Positions 1 to 6,776 of a stretch of 8,190 nucleotides of DNA are shown piece by piece. Position numbers and translations under genes: made by a program. The DNA lies in assembly GCA_029946075.1 (NCBI GenBank), contig JAQSDT010000055.1, positions 1-8,190 of the forward strand. The letters are read 5' to 3'. The first letter of the stretch is position 1; each line of letters starts with the position of its first letter. The notes below the pieces were generated by a model that did no database searches, was not told where the DNA came from, and saw only the letters and a program-made list of their open reading frames with translations. The stretch is from a bacterium. Its GTDB lineage: Bacteria; Pseudomonadota; Alphaproteobacteria; Rhizobiales; Xanthobacteraceae.

Positions 1-297
1 AGCGGCTTCCTTGCCAATTTTGCCGGCCTGACGCGGCACATCATCGCGATCCAGGTGCCCGAACGTGGCGGCGCGATCTCGCCGCAGAAGCTGGTCGGCG
101 CCACGCCGATGCCGGCCGACAGGCTGGCCGATGCGGCGCGCGCGCTCGGCATGCGCGTCGAAAATGTCGCCAGCGTCGAGGCTGCGCTGCATGCGCTGTC
201 GCGTCTGGCCTATGAAGTGCCGCCGCGAATTTTAATTACCGGCTCGCTCTATCTGGCGGGCCATGTGCTCGCGATCAACGGCACGCCGCCGGCGTAA
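1..297 (+). CDS. folC: Folylpolyglutamate synthase / dihydrofolate synthase, C-terminal end (partial)
   Basis: The reading frame is open from base 1 and ends at TAA 295-297, giving the last 98 residues of a protein that begins left of the window. The closing segment, RILITGSLYLAGHVL followed by a short NGT tail, matches the conserved C-terminal strand and helix of the FolC/Mur ligase C-terminal domain. FolC adds glutamates to folates and, in bifunctional forms, makes dihydrofolate from dihydropteroate in the cytoplasm. The ATP-binding and central domains lie outside the window, so activity cannot be judged here. One TTA leucine codon (232-234), rare in such GC-rich DNA, sits in a short AT-rich patch. 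In related alphaproteobacteria folC usually ends an accD-folC group near trp genes, and it lies here convergent to trxA, with three genes between. Identification is firm from the C-terminal signature and the context; the true start is unseen. Confidence 0.88.
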   Translation, partial: SGFLANFAGLTRHIIAIQVPERGGAISPQKLVGATPMPADRLADAARALGMRVENVASVEAALHALSRLAYEVPPRILITGSLYLAGHVLAINGTPPA

Positions 298-317
298 GCG
301 CCTTCCAAAAAGCAAAT

Positions 318-343
318 GGCCGCTGGAATTGCTTCCAGCGGCC
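318..343. terminator. Perfect hairpin downstream of folC
   Basis: An 11-bp perfect stem (GGCCGCTGGAA 318-328 with TTCCAGCGGCC 333-343) closes a 4-nt TTGC loop, 20 nt after the folC stop. On the + strand it is not followed by a T-run; the next bases are GTCCGGGAAG and then seven A. On the minus strand the stem is followed by a T-rich tail (complement of 306-317, containing TTTTT). The sequence is therefore a textbook intrinsic terminator only for leftward transcription. For folC it would act as a U-poor 3' stem or barrier. Confidence 0.55.
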
Positions 344-579
344 GTCCGGGAAGAAAAAAATTGATTGCTTATGAACTCGCCAGCCCCGGTGACTTCATTC
401 TCTAGCCAAGCGTTCCCGGCGCCGCGAGTCGGAACTCGGGTTCCATCGGAAAAGCAAAACCGATGTTGCGCACCGGCTTCACCCAAATGAGGTAGGCATC
501 GGCGCGAATCTGCCTGTAGACTATCGGGCAAGCGAAGCATTTTCGAATCCCTCCTCCAGGCAACTGAAAGCAGTGGCGC
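344..579. other. Intergenic stretch before the LuxR-type regulator, no convincing gene
   Basis: This stretch presumably contains the promoter of the regulator at 580, but I see no convincing -35/-10 pair on the + strand. It holds a small inverted repeat (ATCGG 445-449 with CCGAT 460-464, A-rich loop) and short complementary arms around 424-444. On the minus strand a strong Shine-Dalgarno-like GGAGGAGGG (557 to 549) lies 8 nt before an ATG at 540. This opens a 102-codon frame ending at 232 that overlaps the end of folC in antisense. Its protein resembles nothing I recognise and its codons are not typical of the neighbours, so I do not call it as a gene. Confidence 0.4.
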
Positions 580-1680
580 GTGACGAGATTGGATATCGAC
601 CGGCTCAAGCTCGTCAGCGACCGCCTCGGTGAGGCCGTTCTCGATCCGGCGCGATGGCCCGATCTGATGGAGGACATCTGCGGCGCTTCCGGCTCGATCG
701 GAGCCTGCCTGCTGCAGAGCGACATCCGAACGCCCGACGTGCCGATGACCGCGTCGACGCGCGAATACTTCAAGTCCTATTTCGACGAACAGTTCAACGT
801 CAACGACGTGCGCGCGATCAGGGCGGTGCCGCTGCTGCTGGCCGGCCGCGCGGCGGTGAACGATCAGGATATTTTCGCAAGCGAAACCGAGATGCTGCGC
901 GATCCGCTGTACGTGCATCTCGGCACGCACGATCTGCGCTGGTTCACGGCCGTCGGCTTCTTCGCGGGATCAGCGCTGTGGGGACTGTCGATCCAGCGGA
1001 CGGTCAGCGAGGGTGCTTTCGAGGAATCCGAGAAACGCGCGCTCGGCGCGCTGACCCGGCGCTTGACGGAGACGGCGACGTTGTCGAAGGCGGTCGGCCG
1101 GACCGTGCTGTCGGGCGTTACCAATGCGTTCGGGTTCATCCGGAAGGCCGCGATCTCGATCGATCGGCTGGGCGCCGTCATCGAAGCCAATGCCGCAGCG
1201 GAAGCGATCTTCGATGACGATCTGTTTATCGCGGATGGCGGCCTCTCGATTCGCGACAAGAATGCGCAGCGGGCGTTCGCCGACTTTCTGGCCCAACTCA
1301 AAGTCACGCCGGATGTCCGTCCGCTCAATGTAGCGCCGATCGTCGTCAGGCGCAGCCGCAAGCGTCCCGTCATCATCCACGTGCTGCCGGTCGACGGCGC
1401 GGCGCGAAGCCCGTTTCTGGGCGGCCGGGCCATTCTCGTTCTCTCCGACATGCAGGCGCCGCAAACCGCGCAGCTCGATCTGTTGTGCCGGGCGTTCGAT
1501 CTGACGCCCTCGGAGGGGCGGATCGCGCTGTTCCTGGCGGAAGGCAAATCGCCGGAAGAGGCTGCACAGGAATTCGTCATCTCGCGCGAAACCGTCCGGG
1601 CGCATCTGAAGGCGATATTCCGCAAGACCGACACGCATCGGCAGGGCGAACTGATTGCCTTGATCGGGCGGCTTCGGTAA
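580..1680 (+). CDS. LuxR-type HTH transcriptional regulator with PAS-like middle region
   Basis: This 366-residue protein is a probable cytoplasmic DNA-binding regulator. Residues 300-366 form a LuxR/FixJ-type helix-turn-helix: a LTPSEGRIALFLAEG helix pair, then SPEEAAQEFVISRETVRAHLKAIFRKT, the usual scaffold-recognition helix arrangement, and a final helix. Residues about 185-290 look like a PAS-type sensory fold (IDRLGAVIEANAAAEAIF, then a beta-rich stretch ending AILVLSD). The N-terminal part (about 5-170) begins with a DIDRLKLVSDRLGEAVLDPARW segment seen in many rhizobial LuxR-family proteins of unknown signal. I see neither a receiver-domain phosphoacceptor motif nor an autoinducer-binding domain. 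The frame has a stop at 565-567, so the start must lie after it. GTG 580 is the first candidate, with only a weak AAAG purine run upstream; TTG 589 would remove three residues. The gene stands alone, followed after 83 nt by a phosphoesterase gene. The target genes and ligand are unknown. Confidence 0.8.
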   Translation: MTRLDIDRLKLVSDRLGEAVLDPARWPDLMEDICGASGSIGACLLQSDIRTPDVPMTASTREYFKSYFDEQFNVNDVRAIRAVPLLLAGRAAVNDQDIFASETEMLRDPLYVHLGTHDLRWFTAVGFFAGSALWGLSIQRTVSEGAFEESEKRALGALTRRLTETATLSKAVGRTVLSGVTNAFGFIRKAAISIDRLGAVIEANAAAEAIFDDDLFIADGGLSIRDKNAQRAFADFLAQLKVTPDVRPLNVAPIVVRRSRKRPVIIHVLPVDGAARSPFLGGRAILVLSDMQAPQTAQLDLLCRAFDLTPSEGRIALFLAEGKSPEEAAQEFVISRETVRAHLKAIFRKTDTHRQGELIALIGRLR

Positions 1681-1691
1681 CGGTTACCAAA

Positions 1692-1735
1692 GCGTTTTCG
1701 AGCGAAGTGGATGCCGGTTCGCGTGAAGAAAACGC
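1692..1735. repeat. Imperfect palindromic intergenic repeat, bradyrhizobial type
   Basis: Outer arms GCGTTTTC (1692-1699) and GAAAACGC (1728-1735) are exact complements. Inside them a second pair, GCGAA (1702-1706) and TTCGC (1718-1722), is also exact, with a loop of 1707-1717. The resulting two-step hairpin lies in the 83-bp gap between the regulator and the phosphoesterase. From memory, near-identical blocks (GCGTTTTCGAGCGAAGTGGA, then CCGGTTCGCGTGAAGAAAAC) recur between genes across Bradyrhizobium and related genomes; this is recall, not a search. A 10-bp palindrome, GAATCGATTC (1743-1752), follows it. The repeat may stabilise or end the upstream message, or simply be a dispersed non-coding element. 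Confidence 0.7.
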
Positions 1736-1763
1736 GTCAAGAGAATCGATTCGACCGGGATCA

Positions 1764-2507
1764 ATGATGCGCTTTGCTGCGATTGCCGACGTTCACGGGA
1801 ACTATCTCGCGCTCGACGCCGTGCTGGCCGATATCCACGCGCAAGGCATCAAGGAGATCGCCCACCTCGGCGATATGGCGAGCGGCCCGCTCGATGCGCG
1901 GCGCGCCATGGACAGGCTGATGGCGCTCGATGCCGTGCACGTGCTCGGCAATCACGATCGCTATCTGATCGACCGGCCGCCCGAGAAGATGGGCTCGTGG
2001 GACCGGCCCGCCTTCGAGCAGCTCGACAAGGTTCATCTCGACTGGTTGCGCCAGGTGCCGAAGACCGCGGTGTTTCGCGATCAGGTGTTTCTGTGTCACG
2101 CCACGCCGGAGCAAGACGAGGTGTACTGGCTGGAGACGGTGTTGCCAGACGGTACCGTTGCCATGTCATCGCTCGATTCGATCGAGGAGCGTGCGAAGGG
2201 GATCGCGCAGTCGTTGATCCTCTGCGCGCACACGCATCTTGCCCGTGCAGTGCGGCTTGCCGACGGCCGGATGATCGTCAATCCCGGCAGCGTCGGCTCG
2301 CCCGGTTATCGCGACGTGCATCCGTATCCGCACGTCGTCGAGGCCGGGACGCCGGATGCGCGCTACGCGATCCTCGAACGCGACGGCGATGGCTGGCGCG
2401 TGACCTTCCGTCATGTTCGATACGATCACGAGAAGATGGCGGCGCTGGCGCGGCAGAACGGTCAGGCCGAACTGGCGAATGCATTGGCGACGGGCTGGAT
2501 TCGCTGA
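1764..2507 (+). CDS. Calcineurin-like metallophosphoesterase, YfcE/Metallophos_2 type
   Basis: This 247-residue protein carries the full metal-binding set of the calcineurin-like phosphoesterases: DVHGN (D9, H11), GDM (D37), GNHD (N63, H64, D65), CHATP (H112) and CAHTH (H156, H158), followed by NPGSVGSPGY. Such enzymes use two metal ions to hydrolyse phosphomono- or diesters. The order and spacing fit the compact single-domain family (COG0639/COG0622-like), but the substrate cannot be told from sequence. There is no signal peptide, so it is cytoplasmic. The frame is open further upstream through the end of the regulator, but homology begins at MRFAAIADVHG, so the start is ATG 1764 or the adjoining ATG 1767. 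A GGGA at 1757-1760 stands 3 or 6 nt before them, which slightly favours 1767. The gene lies 83 nt after the regulator across the palindromic repeat. Co-transcription is possible, but no functional link is shown. Confidence 0.85.
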   Translation: MMRFAAIADVHGNYLALDAVLADIHAQGIKEIAHLGDMASGPLDARRAMDRLMALDAVHVLGNHDRYLIDRPPEKMGSWDRPAFEQLDKVHLDWLRQVPKTAVFRDQVFLCHATPEQDEVYWLETVLPDGTVAMSSLDSIEERAKGIAQSLILCAHTHLARAVRLADGRMIVNPGSVGSPGYRDVHPYPHVVEAGTPDARYAILERDGDGWRVTFRHVRYDHEKMAALARQNGQAELANALATGWIR

Positions 2508-2628
2508 GGCCTGTCTTCCTCTATTTGAAGGATGACGCTTTTGCCGGCTGCCCGCACTCTTGGCGAGACAAATCCTGTCACCCGTCTCCGGCATGCGGCG
2601 GCGGCCCTTTCAAATCGGGAGGACATCC

Positions 2629-2775
2629 ATGATTCGTTTCTCAGCCCTGGTCGCCGCGGTGTTTGCACTCACCGTCTTCGTCGGCGGATCGTTTGCCCAG
2701 GCCCAGAAGGCGTCAGACCCGAAGAGCCAGCCCGGCAGCGGCCAGTGCCGGCTGTCGAACGGTCAGCGCTGCTGA
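2629..2775 (+). CDS. Small exported peptide with two cysteines, function unknown
   Basis: This 48-residue protein starts with a positively charged M-I-R, a hydrophobic stretch (residues 5-20, SALVAAVFALTVFVGG) and a likely signal-peptidase I site at SFAQA (cut after A25, or after A23). The mature part would be about 23 residues: polar, with Lys, Ser and Pro, and ending in QCRLSNGQRC. C40 and C48 could form a single disulfide in the periplasm. An ideal ribosome-binding site, GGGAGGA (2617-2623), lies 5 nt before the ATG and decides this start over upstream in-frame codons from 2560. The signal peptide plus this site is strong evidence for a real gene despite its size. It is followed by the bidirectional terminator. 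I do not recognise the family; small Cys-containing exported peptides are common in rhizobia. It could be a short envelope peptide, but nothing points to a target. Confidence 0.75.
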   Translation: MIRFSALVAAVFALTVFVGGSFAQAQKASDPKSQPGSGQCRLSNGQRC

Positions 2776-2803
2776 ATCGGGCGGCCCTCAGTCCAAAACA
2801 AAA

Positions 2804-2831
2804 AAAACGGCCGGCTTTTGCCGGCCGTTTT
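2804..2831. terminator. Bidirectional intrinsic terminator between the small peptide gene and trxA
   Basis: A 12-bp perfect stem (2804-2815 with 2820-2831) with a TTTT loop: A-rich outer arm, GC core CGGCCGGC, and T-rich opposite arm. Leftward transcription from trxA (stop at 2855) meets a long T-run after the stem, the complement of the A-run 2795-2807. Rightward transcription from the peptide gene (stop at 2775) has the four T of the right arm. The convergent arrangement fits a terminator shared by both sides, stronger for trxA. Confidence 0.9.
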
Positions 2832-2854
2832 CATGAATGAGTGTCAGAGGCCGA

Positions 2855-3175
2855 TCAGACCGCCGCGGTGATCCACTGCTGCAGCTTCTGCTTCGGCGCG
2901 GCGCCGACCTGGCGCGAGGCCATCTCGCCGCCCTTGAAGATCATCAGGGTCGGGATCGACATCACACCGTATTTCGAGGCCGTCTTCGGGCTCTCGTCGA
3001 CGTTCAGTTTCACGATCTTGACCTTGTCGCCCATCGCGCCGGAAATCTCGTCGAGCGCGGGTGCGATCATGCGGCAGGGGCCGCACCATTCGGCCCAGAA
3101 GTCGACAACCACCGGCCCGGTCGCCTTGAGCACTTCGGCTTCGAAATCGGCATCGGAAACCTTGCCAACGGCCAT
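2855..3175 (-). CDS. trxA: Thioredoxin 1
   Basis: This 106-residue protein has the normal bacterial Trx length and is the general cytoplasmic disulfide reductase, recycled by thioredoxin reductase. The active site WCGPC is at residues 30-34 (C31, C34), the buried aspartate at D25 (VVVDFW), and the cis-proline in SIPT at P75; these are all features of a functional Trx fold. The ATG at 3175 is preceded by GAGG with 7 nt spacing. The frame stays open upstream to a TTG at 3268, but the extra 31 residues do not belong to the family. The gene follows addA with a 67-nt gap on the same strand, and its transcript would end at the terminator at 2804-2831. It could be read from the addBA message or from a candidate promoter at 3240-3268. 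Placement next to addAB is common in rhizobial relatives. Confidence 0.97.
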   Translation of the reverse strand: MAVGKVSDADFEAEVLKATGPVVVDFWAEWCGPCRMIAPALDEISGAMGDKVKIVKLNVDESPKTASKYGVMSIPTLMIFKGGEMASRQVGAAPKQKLQQWITAAV

Positions 3176-3239
3176 GGGAATACCTCGTTCGGTTGAATAA
3201 GCGGCGCGGATGAGAATCGCGCCCGGGATGATAGGAGCC

Positions 3240-3268
3240 AACCTATGAACGCGATCTTGCCGGGTCAA
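3240..3268 (-). promoter_or_regulatory. Candidate promoter for trxA overlapping the addA stop
   Basis: On the minus strand TTGACC (3268 to 3263) is a five-of-six match to the sigma-70 -35 box. Seventeen nt later TAGGTT (3245 to 3240) is a weak -10 (T, A and final T match) that includes the addA stop codon TAG. Transcription would start about 58 nt before the trxA ATG. The poor -10 makes this a guess; trxA may equally be read through from addBA. Confidence 0.25.
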
Positions 3269-6200
3269 GCGCGGTCACGACGAGATGATAGGATGCCAGC
3301 TCGGCCTCCAGCGCGGGGGCCGAAATCTCCATGAATTCAGAGGTTTCGGTCCATAGCAGCGCGGCGCGGACAGGGAGCTGGGGATAAAGCTTGCCCAGCA
3401 CCGCCCGGTACAATGCGAGCTGGCGGACATAGCCCCGCGGGGCGTCCTCAGGCCGGTCAGGCGGGGCGTGGTTGGTCTTGAAATCGACGATCAGGACTTC
3501 CTTGTCGGTTACCACCAGACGGTCGATTTGCCCGGATACCAGCACCGGCTGGCCGCCCTTCCGCTCCAGCCGCCCGACAATCGAAACTTCAGCGCGGCTT
3601 CCCGAGGCAAAGACGGACGCGAATCTGACATCGGCAATCAGCGCGAGCGCGCGTTCCGCCAGCGCCTGCTGTTCCTCCAAGGTCCAGCCGCCGGCATTGC
3701 GAGCGAGATAGGCAAGCGCGGTTTCACGCCGCCGCTCCGCGGCGATGTCGGGAAGCGATTGCAGCAGGCGATGCACCAGCGTGCCGCGCTGCAGGGCGCG
3801 GGCGCGCTGCTCGAGCGATTCGGCGGTGCGCACCCTGTGGCCGTCATTGTCGGAAGGCTCGGAGGGACGCAGCAGGCCTTCCGCAGAGGTTTCCGGCTGC
3901 GCCGGCGTCAACAGCCAGGACGGCAATGCGACCGGCGCTTCTTTCGTGGCCGGCGCGGAGGCAGTTACTCCCGAAGGCGCGGCATCTTCCGCCCGCGCAT
4001 AGCGTTTCACCGGACCGAAGTCGGTTTTGATTTCCTGGAGCTGCAGGTCGGAGCCTTCGAGGCCCTTCGTGATCAGGTCGTACCAGGAATGCTCGCGGAT
4101 GCTGCTCCTGTTGCCCGGCATGCAGCCGCCGACGACCAGCCGGTCCGCCGCGCGCGTCATCGCGACATAGAGCAGGCGGCGGTACTCGTCCTCGGTATCG
4201 GCGAGCATGGCCGTGCGCGCCGCGCTCACCGGCGGCGGATCCTCGGCCTTCCGGCCGGCCCAAACCACGACGCCCGCCGCATGTGGCGCGGCATTGCCCG
4301 TCGGCAGGTTGATCAGCCGGAGCCGCTGCGTATCGGAAGGCGACGTCGTGGTGTCGACCAGGAACACGACCGAGGATTCGAGGCCCTTGGCGCCGTGCAC
4401 CGTCATGACGCGGACTTCGTCGCGCGTGATTTCCATGTCGCGCTTCACTTCGAGGTCGGCGGCGCGCAGCCACGCCATAAAACCCTGCAGCGAGGCCGGC
4501 GCCTTGCGCTCGTAACCCAGCGCCAGTTCGAGAAACTCGTCGATCGCGTCATTGGCTTCGTGGCCGAGCCGTCGCAGCATCCGCGCGCGGCCGCCGTCGC
4601 CGCCGAGCAGCCAGGCGTAGAACGCAAACGGGGTTTCATCGGCAAAGCGCCGCTCGCATTGTTCGAGCCGCCACAGCGCGTCGCGCAATTTTCCGTCGGT
4701 CGCGGCGCGCGCGGCGAGTGACGCGCGCAGCGATCCCTTGCGCTCCGAGGCGATCTTGAACAAATCGTCATCGTCGAGCCCGAACAGTGGGCTCTTCAAT
4801 GCCACCGCCAGCGCCAGATCGTCCTGCGGCAGCAGCAATGCGTCGGCGAGATGCATCAAATCGATAATCGCGATGTGCTCGGTCAATTTCAGACGGTCGG
4901 CGCCGGCGACGGGGACGCCAGCGTGCTTCAGCGCCTGGATCACGGCGTCGAAGGCATTGCCGCGTCGGCGCACCAGCACCAGCATGTCGCCATAGCGCAG
5001 CGGGCGACGCGCATTCTTGCTGCCGGTGGTGGCGCCGCTGTCCACGAGACGCTTGATCTCAGCCTGGATACGCCGGGCGAGCTTTACTTCCGGGCTGGTG
5101 GCGGAGACGCCGTCGAACGGTGCGCGCCAGCCTTCGATATCCTGCTTGTCGTCGGGTTCGGCCAGGTCCCAGAGATCGATCAGGCCGGGACCCGCGTCGG
5201 CCAGCGAATGGTGGATGGGATGCCCGATATCGACCGAGTGAATGCTGCGAAAAATATCTCGCTCGTGGAACACGCGGTCGACCGCGTGCAGGATCTCCCG
5301 CCCGGAGCGGAACGAATAGGTGAACGACACCGGATCGAATTTCAGTCCGGCATTTTCGAAGCGCTGTTGCAGTTTCCGGCGACGCTCGTCGAATTCGCGC
5401 GGGGCTGCGCCCTGAAACGAGAAGATCGACTGCTTCTCGTCGCCGACCGCGAATACCGTACGCACCACGCCGTCGCGGGCGCCCGCGCCGGACGTGAATT
5501 CGCCGATGATGTGGTCCACGATGTCCCACTGCCGCGGGCTGGTGTCCTGCGCCTCGTCGATCAGCACGTGGTCGACGCCGCGGTCGAGCTTGTAATGCAC
5601 CCAGCCGGAGGAGACGTTGTCGAGCATCGCCAGCGTCTTGTCGATCAAATCGTCGTAATCCAGCAGGCCGCGTTCGGCCTTCTCGCGGCGATAATGGGCG
5701 GCTGCCGCGGTGGCGATATGCAGCAGCGCCTCGGTGCGGTCGCGGGCGACCACCGCGCGGCGGCGCTGGATCAGGGGATCGAGGCGAAGCCTTTCCCGCT
5801 CGAACAGGCGGCCAATCGCGGGATGGTTGTCGGTAAACTTCTTCGTCACCACCGATTTGCGCGGCGCGCGATCGGTCTCGGTCAGGAACACCCCGAGATA
5901 GACGTCGACTTGCGCCGCGCCGGTGAACGCCAGCGCTTCGCGCAGCCGCGCCGCCTGATCCTGATCGGACTTGCTGCCGGTAGCGAGAACCGATGCGATC
6001 GACAGCCATTCCGATCTCGGCAGGTTCTCTCCATCGACGATGGCGCGCTCGACATCCTCGATACGGTCATCGGGATCGACGCCCAGCGCAGCCGAGATTT
6101 GCGCGGCAGCGATATCCGCGCTGCCGGCCTTGTCGGTCCAGGCCATGAAGTGATCGCGGCTCAGGCAGGCTTCGCGCACCACCTCCTTGAAGGTGACGTC

Positions 6201-6776
6201 GGCGGCACTCGCCATCGCCGTCATCAGCGCGCGCCCGGTAGCGCTGTCCGGATGGCGCGCTGCTTCGAGGAAGACGCCGAGATTGGCGCGCTCCATCATC
6301 TCGTTCTGGTCGCGGTCGTCGAGCACGGCGAAACGCGCGGGCACGTTGGCTTCGAACGGAAACTGTTGCAGCAGCCGCGTGCAGAGCGCGTGGATGGTCT
6401 GCACCTTCAGCCCGCCCGGTGTCTCCAGCGCGCAGGCAAACAGCTGGCGGGCCTTTTTCCTCAGGCCCCTGTCAGGGTGCGGAATGCCAACCTCGCGAAT
6501 CTCCGCGTCGAGTTCGGCGTCGTCGAGCGTCACCCAGTGGCCGAGCCGCGAGAATACCCGCTCGGCCATATTGGCCGCGGCGGCCTTCGTGAAGGTGATG
6601 CAGAGGATTTTTTCGGGCGCAACGCCTTCGAGCAGCAGCCGGGTCACCCGCTGCACCAGCACATGCGTCTTGCCCGAGCCCGCATTCGCCGACACGAAGG
6701 CGGACGACGCCGGGTTGGACGCACGTGCCTGCGTGGCGCGGACGGCGTCGGGAATGATGCGAGGCGCCTTCACCAT
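3243..6776 (-). CDS. addA: AddA helicase-nuclease subunit, alphaproteobacterial type
   Basis: This 1177-residue protein is the motor subunit of AddAB, which unwinds and trims DNA at double-strand breaks before RecA loading. All superfamily 1A helicase motifs are visible: Walker A NAGSGKT (31-37), Ia ITFTKAAAANMAERV (60-74), QTIHALC (126-132), II DEAQDTS (407-413), III GDEKQSIFSFQGA (445-457), IV region YSFRSG (487-492), V VMTVHGAKGLE (790-800) and VI LLYVAMTRA (868-876). The C-terminal RecB-type nuclease has GTLVH (H1002), GQIDRL (D1085), VDFKT (D1098, K1100) and QLALY (1119-1123), so it should be active. Length is normal for the alphaproteobacterial family. The ATG at 6776 lies inside the end of addB (ATGGTGA, 7-nt overlap), and GGGGA 7 nt upstream serves as the ribosome-binding site; a start at 6809 would only add residues read from addB sequence. 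Expression is probably translationally coupled to addB. Confidence 0.97.
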   Translation of the reverse strand: MVKAPRIIPDAVRATQARASNPASSAFVSANAGSGKTHVLVQRVTRLLLEGVAPEKILCITFTKAAAANMAERVFSRLGHWVTLDDAELDAEIREVGIPHPDRGLRKKARQLFACALETPGGLKVQTIHALCTRLLQQFPFEANVPARFAVLDDRDQNEMMERANLGVFLEAARHPDSATGRALMTAMASAADVTFKEVVREACLSRDHFMAWTDKAGSADIAAAQISAALGVDPDDRIEDVERAIVDGENLPRSEWLSIASVLATGSKSDQDQAARLREALAFTGAAQVDVYLGVFLTETDRAPRKSVVTKKFTDNHPAIGRLFERERLRLDPLIQRRRAVVARDRTEALLHIATAAAAHYRREKAERGLLDYDDLIDKTLAMLDNVSSGWVHYKLDRGVDHVLIDEAQDTSPRQWDIVDHIIGEFTSGAGARDGVVRTVFAVGDEKQSIFSFQGAAPREFDERRRKLQQRFENAGLKFDPVSFTYSFRSGREILHAVDRVFHERDIFRSIHSVDIGHPIHHSLADAGPGLIDLWDLAEPDDKQDIEGWRAPFDGVSATSPEVKLARRIQAEIKRLVDSGATTGSKNARRPLRYGDMLVLVRRRGNAFDAVIQALKHAGVPVAGADRLKLTEHIAIIDLMHLADALLLPQDDLALAVALKSPLFGLDDDDLFKIASERKGSLRASLAARAATDGKLRDALWRLEQCERRFADETPFAFYAWLLGGDGGRARMLRRLGHEANDAIDEFLELALGYERKAPASLQGFMAWLRAADLEVKRDMEITRDEVRVMTVHGAKGLESSVVFLVDTTTSPSDTQRLRLINLPTGNAAPHAAGVVVWAGRKAEDPPPVSAARTAMLADTEDEYRRLLYVAMTRAADRLVVGGCMPGNRSSIREHSWYDLITKGLEGSDLQLQEIKTDFGPVKRYARAEDAAPSGVTASAPATKEAPVALPSWLLTPAQPETSAEGLLRPSEPSDNDGHRVRTAESLEQRARALQRGTLVHRLLQSLPDIAAERRRETALAYLARNAGGWTLEEQQALAERALALIADVRFASVFASGSRAEVSIVGRLERKGGQPVLVSGQIDRLVVTDKEVLIVDFKTNHAPPDRPEDAPRGYVRQLALYRAVLGKLYPQLPVRAALLWTETSEFMEISAPALEAELASYHLVVTALDPARSRS

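Noticed and set aside
445..464. ATCGG/CCGAT inverted repeat as an operator or riboswitch
   Set aside because: A 5-bp arm with a 10-nt A-rich loop is too short to separate from chance, and no known binding motif is seen.
864..1634. 256-codon open frame on the minus strand inside the regulator gene
   Set aside because: The opposite strand encodes a clear HTH protein over the same span; the antisense product shows no domain and low-complexity Arg/Ser content.
1485..1763. Longer N-terminus for the phosphoesterase, starting inside the regulator gene
   Set aside because: The 93 extra residues are out-of-frame regulator sequence and the palindromic repeat; family similarity begins at the ATG pair 1764/1767.
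3176..3268. Upstream TTG start for trxA adding 31 residues
   Set aside because: The ATG at 3175 gives the standard 106-residue thioredoxin and has its own GAGG site; the extension overlaps the end of addA.
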